From NCBI GenBank assembly GCA_948146395.1, contig OX411548.1:35162912-35226911 (forward strand): DNA of 64,000 nucleotides. Reading direction: 5' to 3'. Position numbers and translations under genes: made by a program. Source of the DNA: Fragum whitleyi (Eukaryota; Mollusca; Bivalvia; Cardiida; Cardiidae). Below, piece by piece: positions 12,501-21,699 of this stretch. The notes under the pieces were generated by a model. The model was not told the DNA's origin, did not search any database, and worked only from the letters and a program-made list of their open reading frames with translations. Every line of letters starts with the position of its first letter. Position 1 is the first letter of the stretch.

Positions 12501-15447
12501 CAGTGTCTTAAGGTTCGTGTAAAGTGTTTGGGACCAAACTTTAAGGGCACTTCATTTGCCAAGAAAAAGCAGTATGTCCAGGTATATTATATACCAAAAT
12601 GAAGCTATTTATGAGCACAAGCAGTTGAGAAACAAAAGACTGTCATAGCCATAGCGGTATAGCCAAAACATTGTGGAAAAGGGTCATTTTGTAGAGAACA
12701 AGCAACTGCGTGACTAAAAAATGGCTAATATTTTAACAAAGTACAGTCTAAAGTAATATCCAGGTAGTGCTACAACCGCTGGTATGAAATTCGGGCCCAA
12801 AACGTAGTTATGCAAGCAATTAATTTTGACTTATTTTATGTCATATATGTCATTCTAATTTTATAAACGTGTAGTTCTGTGTATGGTATGGTGTGTTATC
12901 ACAACATAAATGAACATAAATAGTTTATATACCTGTAAGGTTGTTTAGCAATATATCATTTTGTATTTCACAGAATGATGAATAAATATTAATTTATTAC
13001 AGATCATTGAATTATAAAACTATAATTTGAAATAAATCGCAGAAAATAATTCACAATATTATGGTACGATGTTGCACCATACCTTACATCTATTTTGAAA
13101 ACAGACCAAACCGATTTGACATGTATGTTGACAAAATAAATGGAAATTGATTGTTTCAAAAGAGCCTTTTGAGACTGAGTTTTATATCAACGTGTGTAGT
13201 ACTACCTGGATAGTACTTTAGGCTGTACTTTGTTAAAATATGGGGCAGTTTTATCCAACCGTCGTGCAGTTCCTTGTTCTGAACAAAATGACCCCTTTCC
13301 ACAATGTTTTGGCTATACCGCTATAGCTATGGCGGTCTTATGTTGCTTAACTGCTTGTGCTCATGAATACCTTCATTTTGATATATAATATACCTGGACA
13401 TACTGCTTTTTCTCGGCTAATGAAGGCCATTAAAATTGGGTCTCAAACTCTTTACATGAACCTTAACCTGACTCACGTGAAAATTGCTCACGTTCAGTCT
13501 AAATCAGTTTTATATCAATGTCGAAACAATTTATCTTTAATGTATCACGTACCTGTTTTTTTGTGCGAGAGAGAACGCCGATAGAGATGCGAAATATAAA
13601 AACAGCATTTGCTATATGATAGGACCTGAAATAAGTTCGCAATTGGACCAGTCAGGAAAATTTCGACTAAACCTCGTTTGTCGATTTTAATTTTTTTTAT
13701 CAAGGGTTCGAGGTTATAAAACTCTTCCCATGCTCAAAAGACCATTTTCTCAAATATCAACCCGGTATTCAAACTAAATTTTGTTCGCATGCTACAATAA
13801 ATGTACGAATATAAAAGACAATACTGATAAGTTGTGTGTTGTTTTTTTTTTTTTTAAACTTATTAATATCATCTTTTATTTTCTCGCATTTATTTAAATC
13901 TTAAATTTATGAAAATTTTCAGTTGACCTCGAAAAAAGTTTAACAGTCTCGGGCCCTAATTGACTTCTTTCTGAATCTACGGTTTTCAAGCATACTCATC
14001 CGGGTTACCCTGTGCAATCCGCATTGTTTGGCTAAAGTCGATATTTAACATCCTTCGGGGTCGTCCTATTTCGCGTAATCAGTCATATTTTTTGGCGGAC
14101 CCAAGATATTTATCATTTTACTTGTTTGATCAGGCATAATACGGTGTCCACCGCAGAATGTGTTTCAGACAGCGGCCTCATAATATTTTGGTCAATGATT
14201 TTTACGCTTGAGATTTTATCGTCTTAAGAGATGAATACAGAAGTTGCGATTTCATGGAGGTACGAAACTTAAAACCTAGTCACACTGTATGAAATTCGCA
14301 AAGCGGTTTCATATATTTGTTATTAGATCTGCGTTTTTAGAATTAAACCACAATGCAATCAATAAATACTCTCTGCACCTTTGAAGCTAATGGACCCGTA
14401 ATAGTTCCACAACTTTCGGACCGCATGTTCTTTCACAATGTTAACCGAGGTTTCTTAATGAAATCATTAGGAAACCTCGGTTAACAAATAATATGTTTAA
14501 TTTTTGTTGTACCAATAATCTTATACAATCTTTTCTGATATCCATTCCCTGATTTGAATTTTTTAAGGCAGATTTTTTATTACGTATACTGTTGTTAGGA
14601 GAGGAGCTATATAGGTTTCCCAAGCTTTCGTGCCAAACCTATTCGCCTTATATGTTGTACATTATACTATCAAAAAAAATGAATAAAATACGTTTAAACT
14701 TAACTCAAAAGAATCCGTGACTCGATTTTGTTCAGGCAAGCTGATCTTTTCCTTGTCTACAATAGAAGGATTATCAATCTCACCCAGGCTCACTTAAGGT
14801 AGTGGACCCGTAATAGTTTTGCAACATCTAAGAAGTTATGAAATTTAACAGTGTTAACCGAGGTTTCCTAATGATTTTCATTAGGAAACCTCGGTTAACA
14901 TTGTGAAAGAATATGTGGTCCGAAATGTTGCGGAACTATTAAGGGTCCACTACCTTAATAACAATTTTTATTCTAGACTCGGTGAAGATCAGCGTGTCTC
15001 AAATAAAATCTCAGTAAGGATCCGGGCCCGAGGTTATAAAACTTTTCTCAGGCTTAATTCAAAATTTTCTCTTATTTCAATTTGAGATTAAAGCCGTAAT
15101 TCTGTTTTATTACTCATTTTAATGTATTAACATAAAAGATGATATTAATAAGTTGTTATATATAACAACTTATTAATATTATCTTTTATTTTCATACATT
15201 TATTCTAATTTAAAATTTTGTGAAAATTGAGCCTGAGCCTAAGAAAACTTTTATAACCTTGGGCCCCGATATATCTTTGATCTGAGTATTTAACTGTTAT
15301 TAGAATTATGAATATAAGTTTAATGATAGGAGGGAGAAAATCATACTCATCGTGTTCATCCACGTGGAACGGTGCTTCCTCATTCGACCAATGTGTAATC
15401 CAATCGCCATACGCCATTTGTCCTGTGAGCTGGTCATGTGATGTCAT
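291..15447 (-). CDS. TPMT: Thiopurine S-methyltransferase-like gene, 8 exons, one in-frame stop
   Basis: The family transfers the methyl group of S-adenosylmethionine to thiol (or selenol/tellurol) groups in the cytosol. Exons on the minus strand are 15347-15447, 11677-11766, 11104-11230, 10308-10360, 8035-8109, 6047-6132, 1239-1283 and 291-505. Every junction has GT/AG and the phases join, summing to 792 nt (264 codons, near the family's ~245). Visible family signatures: an N-terminal W16...W20...PFH, VFVPLCGKAVDM (51-62), GHTVVGVEISE (69-79), FDVIWD (130-135), VNGADYD and GPP before the C-terminal exon. Odd points: codon 92 is TAG (11146-11148); the usual WDRGA is WDSAG; the last exon is longer than in vertebrate homologues. 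It may be a nonsense allele, a young pseudogene or a sequence error. Identity as a TPMT homologue is strong; activity is doubtful. Confidence 0.88.
591..812. mobile_element. TTAA-flanked MITE family E, copy 1
   Basis: 222 bp bounded by TTAA at 587-590 and 813-816, with ends CCCTTTCCTG and CAGCAAAGGG. Contains an internal hairpin (gaagaaattgcttgtcagaa / gcaatttcttc). A second copy at 24678-24898 is nearly identical and also sits between TTAAs, a piggyBac-type target duplication. It lies in TPMT intron 7. Confidence 0.85.
871..1036. mobile_element. MITE family B, short copy
   Basis: Core hairpin (aacaaatatcgataatttcg / cgaaaattaacgatactatg) followed by the Bs' right arm and end TTAACTG-TA. Directly adjoins the family A MITE at 1066. 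Confidence 0.7.
1066..1223. mobile_element. MITE family A (palindromic, TTAA-flanked)
   Basis: Nearly perfect palindrome beginning GGTAGTGGACCCGTAATAG and ending in its complement, flanked by TTAA at 1062-1065 and 1224-1227. The centre carries TTTCCTAATGA-x-TCATTAGGAAA. Inserted 11 bp inside the donor of TPMT intron 7. Confidence 0.9.
1239..1283 (-). CDS. TPMT: TPMT-like exon 7 (45 nt)
   Basis: Acceptor ccttttcag, then GPPHPLNKAELIEIC, aligned with the GPPFYVPHAEIERLF segment of vertebrate TPMT. The donor gtatgt splits the following Gly (phase 1). A family A palindromic MITE lies only 11 bp past the donor. The open frame continues through the donor into the MITE, so a plain ORF call here mixes exon and transposon. 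Confidence 0.78.
1375..1790. mobile_element. MITE family B, full-length copy
   Basis: 416 bp with inverted ends CAGTTAACAACATTGTGAAA and the complement, flanked by TA (1373-1374 and 1791-1792) as in Tc1/mariner-type insertions. Contains the core hairpin GGTAATCCAATATCGCTAA / TTATTACCTCCC. Confidence 0.85.
5093..5674. mobile_element. Family D inverted-repeat element, copy 1
   Basis: 582 bp with about 25-bp ends CACTGAAACGAACTTCTAAA and GTTTAGAAGTTCGCTTCAGTG. Internal landmark caaaattaacattggtgggt is shared with 40218-41781 and 40831-41413. No coding capacity seen. Lies in TPMT intron 6. Confidence 0.82.
5822..5973. mobile_element. MITE family A copy
   Basis: Palindrome with GGTAGTGGACCCGCAATAG at one end and GGGTCCACTACC at the other; TTAA on the left only. 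In TPMT intron 6. Confidence 0.88.
6047..6132 (-). CDS. TPMT: TPMT-like exon 6
   Basis: 86 nt, residues 150-177 plus the first base of Gly178. Encodes YFEMMKSLMKPDTVYFVNGA then DYDKSVWP, corresponding to the Y-A-x-x-x-x-S-L-L and YDPTKHPGPP region of TPMT. Acceptor ttgatag, donor gtgagc. Phase 1 exit joins to the GPP start of exon 7, 4.8 kb away. Confidence 0.88.
7487..7622. mobile_element. MITE family B, left fragment
   Basis: TA-CAGTTAACAACATCGAGAAA through the core GGAGGTAATCCAATATCGC; right half missing. In TPMT intron 5-6 region. Confidence 0.75.
8035..8109 (-). CDS. TPMT: TPMT-like exon 5 (FDVIWD motif)
   Basis: 75 nt, residues 125-148 plus two bases of Arg149. Encodes VGQFDVIWDSAGLSVIN then KVDRP, matching FDMIWDRGALVAINPGDR of the family. 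The Arg of the WDRGA block is Ser here (residue 136). Acceptor ttgttag, donor gtacgt. A 22-nt A-run (7980-8001) lies about 30 nt inside the downstream intron. Confidence 0.9.
8197..9705. mobile_element. Family J inverted-repeat element, about 1.5 kb
   Basis: Ends ATATATACTGCTGAACTAAA...GGGCCA at 8197 and the matching inverted copy ending at 9705 (GGCAGTATATAT). Interior has no convincing coding region and carries the palindromic insertion 8924-9168. Confidence 0.7.
8924..9168. mobile_element. Palindromic MITE nested in family J element
   Basis: Ends AGGGCCCGTTTTACTAAACA and TGCTTAGTAAAACGGACCCT, with a central inverted pair around GGAATCGTC-x-GACGATTCC (9038-9059). Single copy in this window. 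Confidence 0.75.
10308..10360 (-). CDS. TPMT: TPMT-like exon 4
   Basis: 53 nt, residues 107-123 plus two bases of Val124. Encodes TKDGRIQLFASDIFKIN, aligning with the S-x-x-GNISLYCCSIFDL region of vertebrate TPMT. Phase 0 acceptor (catag) joins directly to the FQ end of exon 3; donor gtaagt. The good alignment across the 3/4 junction shows that the exon-like piece at 10825-10867 is not used. Confidence 0.85.
11104..11230 (-). CDS. TPMT: TPMT-like exon 3, contains the in-frame TAG
   Basis: 127 nt, one base plus 42 codons (65-106). It encodes GHTVVGVEISEKAVVDFF, the beta-strand with the acidic SAM ribose ligand (Glu76), and ends VGNSFQ. Codon 92 at 11146-11148 is TAG, where homologues have residues such as the Glu of NLEY or Ser of NLSY. 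A GAG-to-TAG change would explain it. The reading frame on both sides of the stop still aligns with the family, so no frameshift is involved. Acceptor is aatttag and donor gttagt. Skipping this exon would shift the frame. Confidence 0.88.
11146..11148 (-). other. TPMT: In-frame TAG (codon 92) in TPMT-like exon 3
   Basis: The plus strand reads cta at 11146-11148, which is TAG on the coding strand, between ...KDHKL and FDVKK... This is the only break found in the 264-codon reading frame. Confidence 0.85.
11231..11676 (-). other. TPMT-like intron 2, almost wholly a MITE
   Basis: The intron is 446 bp. Bases 11238-11665 are a family B MITE flanked on the right by TA. Only 7 bp on the acceptor side and 11 bp on the donor side are not transposon. 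Without the element the intron would be about 16-18 nt, too short to splice. Confidence 0.8.
11238..11665. mobile_element. MITE family B, full-length copy forming TPMT intron 2
   Basis: 428 bp, ends CAGTTTACAACATCGTGAAA and TTTCACGATGTTACTAACTG; TA follows on the right, tt precedes on the left. Same length class as copies 1375-1790 and 29848-30273. Confidence 0.88.
11677..11766 (-). CDS. TPMT: TPMT-like exon 2 (PLCGK motif)
   Basis: Ninety bases after the acceptor atatttcag. It encodes residues 35-63, with VFVPLCGKAVDMM, the most recognisable SAM-site block of the TPMT family (F-x-P-L-C-G-K-x-x-E/D-M). It leaves TG of Trp64, completed by the G that starts exon 3. The donor is gtttgt, immediately followed by the end of an inserted MITE. 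Confidence 0.9.
12118..12372 (-). mobile_element. tRNA-derived SINE (SINE-1)
   Basis: Read on the minus strand: a B-box (GGTTCGATTCC) in a tRNA-like head with GACGGCGGCAC, then a body with TCTTTCCGACTATTTGTCTT, GGAAAGGATGT and a tail with TGATGAAAGCAGGGTAAAAC. Related copies are at 33537-33790, 59263-59490 and, degraded, 20165-20290. Confidence 0.72.
12512..13462. mobile_element. TTAA-flanked element with long terminal inverted repeats
   Basis: About 950 bp bounded by TTAA at 12508-12511 and 13463-13466, ends GGTTCGTGTAAAG and CTTTACATGAACC. Arms of about 260 bp (roughly 12512-12775 and 13193-13462) are inverted copies of each other. The spacer between them has no gene. Confidence 0.83.
13701..13956. 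mobile_element. Family C palindromic element, copy 1
   Basis: Inverted ends around GGTTCGAGGTTATAAAAC and GTTTAACAGTCTCGGGCCC, central ACTTATTAATATCATCTTTT. Same family as 15024-15266. Confidence 0.72.
14385..14487. mobile_element. MITE family A, half copy
   Basis: Left arm and central palindrome (TTAGGAAACCTCGGTTAAC) present, right arm deleted. Confidence 0.75.
14798..14954. mobile_element. MITE family A copy
   Basis: GGTAGTGGACCCGTAATAG to GGGTCCACTACC with TTAA on both sides (14794-14797, 14955-14958). Confidence 0.9.
15024..15266. mobile_element. Family C palindromic element, copy 2
   Basis: GGGCCCGAGGTTATAAAACT at one end and AAGTTTTATAACC-like complement (actt ttataaccttgggccc) at the other, with a central inverted AATAAGTTGT/ACAACTTATT. 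It lies 80 bp 3' of TPMT exon 1 in intron 1. Confidence 0.78.
15347..15447 (-). CDS. TPMT: TPMT-like exon 1 (start codon)
   Basis: Encodes residues 1-33 and two bases of codon 34. The ATG at 15447-15445 opens a segment with W16, W20 and PFHVDE, matching the tryptophan-rich, FH-containing N-terminus of TPMT proteins. It ends ...GATGA before the donor gtatga, phase 2, which joins exactly to the single A that opens exon 2 (making Glu34). The ATG was chosen because the downstream homology starts about 12 residues later, as in the family. Intron 1 is about 3.6 kb. Confidence 0.8.
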
Positions 15448-18118
15448 GCTTAGACAATAACACTGTTCAAATCTAATAGTTTGATAATATCATGAGACAA
15501 AAAAGTTAAAAGATTTCACCACTATAAAACGCAATTTAATTGAACTTCTTCGTGCGTAAGCTCAACATAGATAAGCACTCAAAAAGCAATATTTCAGCCA
15601 ATCAGAATGCACGAATATTTATGGCAACGACTAGAATTATTTTTTTATGATATAGCTTAATATGTATCGCATGATATAAAATTTTACAGCTAGGACTACT
15701 TTTTTTTCAATACAAGTTCATGATTTTTGCGAGAAATTACCATAGGCCCAAAAAATAATTTAACCATGTGTTAACTAACGCTAGCCTTACGGTCAGAATT
15801 CTAAAATGTTTTCAATCGGTTGAGAAACGTCTCCCCTCTTAAAAGTGGAATTCGAAACATTTCTAAACATTCGGAAATGATTTTGCGTTGAGAACTCATG
15901 ACTGAGGTGCGTTTCTTAGATTAAGATTCTTAAGAATCTCATTAAGATTTTTAAGATGTAGCGATTTTTAGATTAAGATTTTTAAGCGGATTAATAAGAA
16001 TCTTAAGTTATCTTAATGAGGAAACGAAGATGCTTTTGCATTGGCTTAAAACGAGTACCCTTGACGACGTCGAATGTTTTCACTCAAAATATCGAAAATC
16101 GTTTCTTACGGCGTCTTAAAAATCTTATTTAGCGAGATTTTTTCCCCTCGCTCTAAAAGACGCACCTCTGTTTTCTGGCTTAAAACAACATTAAATTTTC
16201 TTTCTGTAATGCAGTTGGTCCTCAACCTGTATTAAGAGTAACCAGAATCTTATTTCTTTAGTCAATTTAAAGTCACGGTGGATCCGTAATAGCTTCGCAA
16301 GGTTTCAGAAGTCATGAACTTTTAACAGTGTTAATGGATTTCATTAGGAAACCTCCGTAAACAGTGTGAAAGATAATGGCTTCCGAAACGTTTTGGAATT
16401 ATTCACTTATTCTCACGAGAATTGGTATTTTAGTGTCGCCGCTTTTTTAATCGCCTAAAATATATTCTATATGATAATTTGGAACTTAATTTGATAGACC
16501 TCCATGAACTTGGTTTACGCACACTAAGAGGATGGTCGTGGTTGACGTTTCTGAGACAAGAGACGTGTTTATATGCGCATTTTGTAATATTCGATACTGT
16601 CGCTTTTTCATTTGACGATTTTTGCTAGTACATAAAGCCGAGATGCCTATTTTCACAACAAAGATATTCTTTCAAACGAATCGTACACATGTCCTTTACC
16701 TCTAGAAACCGCGCCGTGCACCGTATCGGCCGATTTCAATAATTATTGAGCAAAAACCTGGTGTCGCCGAAAAAAGCAAATATGAAGTAATCTTCGATGC
16801 CACAGACATTCAAGTTGCTAAATCGATTGAATTAAGCCCAAAAATTGAACAATTTCTATTCCTTGCCATACTGAATTTATTCTTCATTTCGTTTTAATTA
16901 TATTAAGAAAAATTGACATGGAAGTCCTTATACCAGTTCAATCAGATAAGGGGTCTTCTTGCAATGAACTAATAAAATCTTCGATGCTAGATGTTTCAAT
17001 ATGTTCCACAACAGAATCATAACGTATGAGAACATTAAAACCTGTAACATAACTAGTACAAACAATTTTCACTGAGAAACGTTGCATACAACGTTCAGTC
17101 TGTTAATTTCGCTGTGAAGCGATGCGTTTTGTAATCATCGAGACCGTAAAATCTTCAACCAAAACATGTAAATAGATCGGAAATCCATTCGTATGGCACC
17201 TAAAAATACAAAACAACATTACTATGATAGGTAAACTTAATTCCATGCCTTATAATGCTGCAAGAATAACTTTTTTGTAAACTTCGAGACCATGTGTATA
17301 TTTTTCATTGGAATTGGTGGTTCACGCTGGTACGGTAATTATTTGTTTTAAATCAGCATTCTAAGTCTTGAGATATAAAAGTTTGACCGGCCCACCATTG
17401 CAATGCACACTTTCGCGAGTTTTGAAACTGTAATCTTCAATACTGTAAAAAATGGCAGAAAATACGATGCTTACAATGATGACTAATCTTTGTGAGTGGG
17501 TCAACCCAGATTTGCAATGTGCATAAGTATTTACCCATTGATAAGCAAATTTTTGTTTTATATTTTAAGAAATTTTGATTTTCTAAAGGGAACTGACTTG
17601 CAAATGGTTTTATATTCAGATTTCTCACCTTTTTTAAGGGACTATATACCTAGAAACCATTTCTTTTAGAGTCAGATAATCAATAATGATTTTATATACA
17701 ATTTAATAACAACTTTTGGTGCTATGTATCATCGTTTAAACTGCATTCGATAAATTTTGTGTAACGTTAATCTTCGACATGATACACCTCATTCGAGAAT
17801 TCAAACAGAAAATCACAAATTTGCAATGAAAAGGACGGAAACTCCGAGTATTATTTTCATTTAATATGTATTCCAGTCGATTTTTCGACGTACTTAAACT
17901 TTACAATGTTATCGTATATGTTAAAAATCAAAGTGCAAGTCGGTGTTAAATGAAAAATCTATCTTAAAAAAGGTTTGTTACCGACACACATTTTAATATC
18001 AGAGAAAATTCCGTTTCCTGAAAGAGAATAGAACTACAAAAATATTAATGTGCAGAAAATAAAAAAAACTATCCTGTTTGAAAGGTTATTAAAGCAAAAG
18101 ATAACAATACTTGTTATG
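15448..18118. other. TPMT upstream region and intergenic spacer
   Basis: Should contain the TPMT promoter next to 15447, but no clear TATA box or initiator can be assigned. Around 15915-16150 there are imperfect direct and inverted runs of TTAAGATT/AATCTTAA. Apart from the degraded MITE at 16270 no gene is seen. Confidence 0.5.
16270..16405. mobile_element. MITE family A, degraded copy
   Basis: Recognisable by GGTGGATCCGTAATAG, AACAGTGTTAA and the central ATTAGGAAACCTCC, with many substitutions. Confidence 0.65.
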
Positions 18119-18274
18119 GTAATGGAACCGTAATAGTTCCGCAACATTTTGTACCACATTTTCCTTCACAATGTTAACCGAGGTTTCCAAATGAAAATCA
18201 TTTGGAAACCTCTGTTAACACTGTTAAAGTTCATTACTTCTGAGATGTTGCAAATCTATTACGGGTCCACTACC
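18119..18274. mobile_element. MITE family A copy
   Basis: Palindrome GGTAATGGAACCGTAATAG...GGGTCCACTACC. TTAA target lost on the left. A 16-bp solo end (GGGTCCACTACCT) also occurs at 18530-18543. Confidence 0.85.
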
Positions 18275-18582
18275 TTGAGTTTTTTACTTTGATAGTAGGC
18301 CTACTACGGCAAGGTTACAAATAACGAATATTACTCGATGAAAAACACCAAAAAAATACACAGTTACGCGTTGCTTTAGAATTTTCATACCTTTCGGATG
18401 TAGTATAAAAAAAATTCTCATCATTATTGGTTGATGTTTACCTCATCTCATTTTAGAAAAAAAGAGGGGTACTATGAATTTCATTTTTGATATTTTAGAA
18501 TCTCAATTCTCGTTAGAATGTGTGTATTAAGGGTCCACTACCTCAAAGCGTTTATTTAGGCGCTTTATTCGTTGTCTTAGCT

Positions 18583-18790
18583 GGTGTTTGTGGTCTAGTG
18601 GTATCCGTGGTCGAGAGATCACAGCGTCGGCCAAAGTTCCTGAGTTCGTTTCCCAGGAGCGGCTATCGATCTTGGTTCTTACATCGGCCCACACATTCGG
18701 CGGGGGTACTGGTGGATTTTCCAGGAAGCAGAATCGAGAGGGATTAATCTTAGTTGTAAGAACGTGTTTCCGAATCGATGTCAATCTAGG
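18583..18790 (+). mobile_element. tRNA-derived SINE (SINE-2)
   Basis: A-box-like TGGTCTAGTGGTATCC at 18591, B-box-like GAGTTCGTTTCCC near 18641, then a body with GGAGCGGCTATCGATC, GGCCCACACATTCGGCG and AGAATCGAGAGGGATTAATC. A related copy lies at 39236-39412 on the minus strand. Confidence 0.72.
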
Positions 18791-19027
18791 TTTTAACCAA
18801 ACCTTATTCGGAGAGCTTAAACCTTAAAAATTGTACTTTTTCATTATGCCTAGCAAAATAATGCCATATTTGAACTTTCAACCAATCTGGCTTTTCCGCT
18901 CAACTAAATTTCATACGGCAGTTTATGCTACGATAAGTCTGAAAGTCTGTGCAGTCGGATCTTAGTCATTACTGTCTGCCAAAGCCTTGTGTACAGCGGG
19001 AATATTATCGTGAACAGTATGATAAGC

Positions 19028-19412
19028 ATAGGCGTAACTAGGATTTTGAATTTTTTACGCACTCAGAAGGCCATTACCAAAGAATATAGAAGATAGAGGC
19101 GATATTAGTACAGATTTCTGTCCTCGGAATGCGATGCTATTTTTGGACTGGTCGCATCCGAGTACAATGAAATATGTAACGTTCAAAATTGAGACTAGAG
19201 GCGATATGTGGACTGTGACAAGAGATGAATGTCCTCCGTCAGTTCCCCTTATCATGATTTGAGCGTTGGTGAATAATCAAAACTTCGTCACTACAGCTTA
19301 AATAAGCTGTAGTTTCGATGTTATGATCATTCATCAACGACATTTTCCGAAATAAGATTTATTTATATAACGTACTTGCGTAATGTGCGTAATGGGAGCT
19401 ACGCCCTTGAAT
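19028..19412. mobile_element. Family H inverted-repeat element, copy 1
   Basis: Ends ATAGGCGTAACTAGGA and GGGAGCTACGCCCTTGAAT. Interior shares GTGGACTGTGAC, GCTGTAGTTTCGATG and ATGATCATTCA with the inverted copy 42371-42602. Confidence 0.75.
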
Positions 19413-19539
19413 TAAGGGTTAATCCGCCATCAACGGCAAAGGTTGACATTTTTGTTCGGAATAGCCAGTGTCAATAGCACGAAAAACCATTAATTCAAAG
19501 GCTGCAGTTACACAAAGCAGCTCTCCTATGAATCAGGAC

Positions 19540-19639
19540 ATAGGGGTCCGAAATAACCCCCCACCACCATATAGACTAATAATATAAACTTTTATATCAT
19601 TAGTCTATATGGTGGTGGGGGGTTATTTCGGACCCCTAT
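19540..19639. repeat. Perfect 100-bp hairpin
   Basis: Arms of about 41 bp (ATAGGGGTCCGAAATAACCC onward) are inverted copies, including CCACCACCATATAGACTAAT, separated by a short AT-rich loop. No substitutions seen in the arms. Confidence 0.92.
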
Positions 19640-19851
19640 CAATCAGGAGAGAAGTAAAATCTATCTATGCAAAATGAAAAAATGTATGAAATGTGTAAAT
19701 GATATGACTTACCGACATTAACTCCAGTAAATGTGTTAAATGGTTTGAAATCAGACACCTTCCAAGTTGTGTTGAATTCATGTTTTATTTATAGACCATG
19801 GTAAAACCCATGTTTACTCACGAAAACCTAGATTTTCGCACCTGGCGTCTA

Positions 19852-20008
19852 GGTAGTGAACCCGTAATAGTTCTGCAATGTTTCGGGGGTAATGAACTTT
19901 AACGGTGTTAACCGAGGTTTCCTAATAATCTTCATTAGGAAACCTCAGTTAACATTGTGAAAGTTCGTAAGGTTCAAAATGTTGCGGAACTATTACGAGT
20001 CCACTACC
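19852..20008. mobile_element. MITE family A copy
   Basis: GGTAGTGAACCCGTAATAG to GAGTCCACTACC, TTAA on the right (20009-20012). Confidence 0.88.
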
Positions 20009-20164
20009 TTAAGGTTTAATTTTCAATCGAGATATTCAAAATTTATGCTGGCATCTTGTGCTGGTCGGTTTCAACAAGTTTGTCTGTGTCCGAGTTTCCG
20101 ACAAAGCCTGATCAGCGTGCAAATTTTAAAGGATAGGAGACAAGTCTCGCGCCCTAAATGTCGG

Positions 20165-20290
20165 ATGAAGTTGGCCGGGCGTGGGTTCGAATTCACAACC
20201 CAATTAATTACGCGGTAGGCAGATAGAGCTTAGGAAAGGATGAAACAGTACATTTCCTTTGCGGAAAATACCATGAATCAATTGTTGGGC
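20165..20290 (+). mobile_element. tRNA-derived SINE-1, degraded copy
   Basis: B-box-like GTGGGTTCGAATTC at 20181, followed by shared body words AGGAAAGGATG and AATACCATGAATCAATTGTT. Confidence 0.55.
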
Positions 20291-20327
20291 TTTAAAGAGC
20301 TTGACTTGTCCGTTCGTATATATTTTA

Positions 20328-20488
20328 ATGGGAGGTAATAAAATATAGCTAATTTCGTCCAAATAAGACAGAATTAGCGATATTGTATTACCTCCCTTCG
20401 ATTGTACAAAAAAAACGCTCCTACCCGCTAATCAATTTTCATTCCGAAGTCATTCATCAATCAGTCAGTTTCAAGATGTTATTAACTG
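20328..20488. mobile_element. MITE family B, short copy
   Basis: Core hairpin GGGAGGTAATAAAATATAGC / GCGATATTGTATTACCTCCC and right end ATTAACTG-TA; left arm missing. Confidence 0.78.
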
Positions 20489-20557
20489 TAAAACCCCTTC
20501 AAATAAAAGCAGAGGCCCAAGTGACAGTTTGGCCCCATTCATGATAATTCATTAATA

Positions 20558-20591
<34 letters not shown>

Positions 20592-20636
20592 GAAATAATA
20601 ATAATAATAATAATAATGATAATAATATTAATGATA
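20558..20636. repeat. (AAT)n microsatellite
   Basis: About 80 bp of AAT repeats with a few interruptions. It directly follows the 3' end of the LINE fragment on the minus strand, as a retroposon tail would. Confidence 0.9.
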
Positions 20637-20986
20637 ATATTCATTCATTCACTTTATTTCCTCCAAAGGAGAGTTATTGAACAATCATCAAACTCATATG
20701 CCAGGTCTTCAAATTTTGTAGATACATGGGAAACGAAATTTGCTTTTATAGAATATGTAGACGCACATCCAGTCAGCTTGTGTTTGACATCATCCATGCT
20801 CAGAAGGCCGCACAGATGGCATCGTCTCGGCTCGGACTGCGGGAATGTCGTCCATAATTTAGCTACAAAAGCTATCTTATTTCGCTGCGTATAGATAATA
20901 AACAGAGCATGATTCAATGGATCTGCGGCAACCGTGAGAACTCTTGAAAAGTTAGCCGATCGAATACACATCAACAATAATAACAA
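20637..20986 (-). mobile_element. LINE 3'-end fragment (RT ORF C-terminus)
   Basis: Minus-strand open frame of 110 codons with a C-terminal pattern R-R-C-H-L-C-G-x(8)-H-K-L-T-G-C, like the CCHC-type zinc motif at the end of many non-LTR retrotransposon ORF2 proteins. Its stop is followed by GGAAATAAAGTGAATGAATG and an (ATT)n tail. The reverse transcriptase itself is absent, so this is a 5'-truncated remnant. Superfamily not assigned. Confidence 0.55.
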
Positions 20987-21240
20987 TAATAATGATGATG
21001 ATAATAATAATAGTCTTTATTTTATGAAGGTTAAATATTTAGACCAATCTTTCAAAATTATCAAATTGAAATTTCTCTTTTTTACAACGTTGCCTTCAAA
21101 GAATGAAAAATGTTATCATGATGAAAATATGGTGAAATATGCCTAAAATGATATTGACATATTAAACTACGACGAAAGAATTTCAATAAATTTAAATTCG
21201 TGAATTAGTAAGTCTTTGGACAGATACACAATTACTTTAA

Positions 21241-21420
21241 CAAGAGGCCAAATAGGGCCAGTATCGCTCCACTGGCACTTATCGCCTAACAGATTTATGG
21301 AAATTCATCAATAATTTGCATTATGATTTGACCTACGTCGCGGGAGTGAAATAACCCCATTGAATATTTTTGATATTACACGAGTGTTATCACACTAGTG
21401 GAATTACTATGCAAATGAGC
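21241..21420 (+). mobile_element. Family Q-like 5' end, remnant
   Basis: Starts CAAGAGGCCAAATAGGGCC then TATCGCTCCACTGGC, the same opening layout as 22460 and 25591 (CAAG, small hairpin, ATCGCTC). No matching 3' end found. Confidence 0.45.
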
Positions 21421-21449
21421 TCAGCAACGCTATCTTATAACCGCGAAAA

Positions 21450-21479
21450 TGACGTCATAATGTATAAATTGTGACGTCA
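21450..21479. promoter_or_regulatory. Two CRE octamers (TGACGTCA)
   Basis: Consensus cAMP-response elements at 21450-21457 and 21472-21479 within a repeat-like block. Palindromic CREB/ATF-type sites by sequence only. Confidence 0.45.
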
Positions 21480-21598
21480 GTTTTAAACGGCGTTATAAGT
21501 TTCGCGGTAAATTGAAGTGGTGAATTTTCAGAATTCTGACGATTTTTCGCAAAAACTCGGGTCATATTATAAATAGAATATAGTATTTGTGCTAATAG

Positions 21599-21699
21599 AA
21601 TACCGAATTTATTAAACTGGTCATCTATAAACAGACAAAAACTCGGTGCAGCCTCGTTTTTATTTGTTTATAGGTGACTCGTTTAATAAATTCGGTATT
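21599..21699. repeat. Hairpin repeat
   Basis: AATACCGAATTTATTAAAC at the left and GTTTAATAAATTCGGTATT at the right, with further pairing of CTATAAACA/TGTTTATAG toward a loop containing GGTGCAGCC. Confidence 0.85.
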
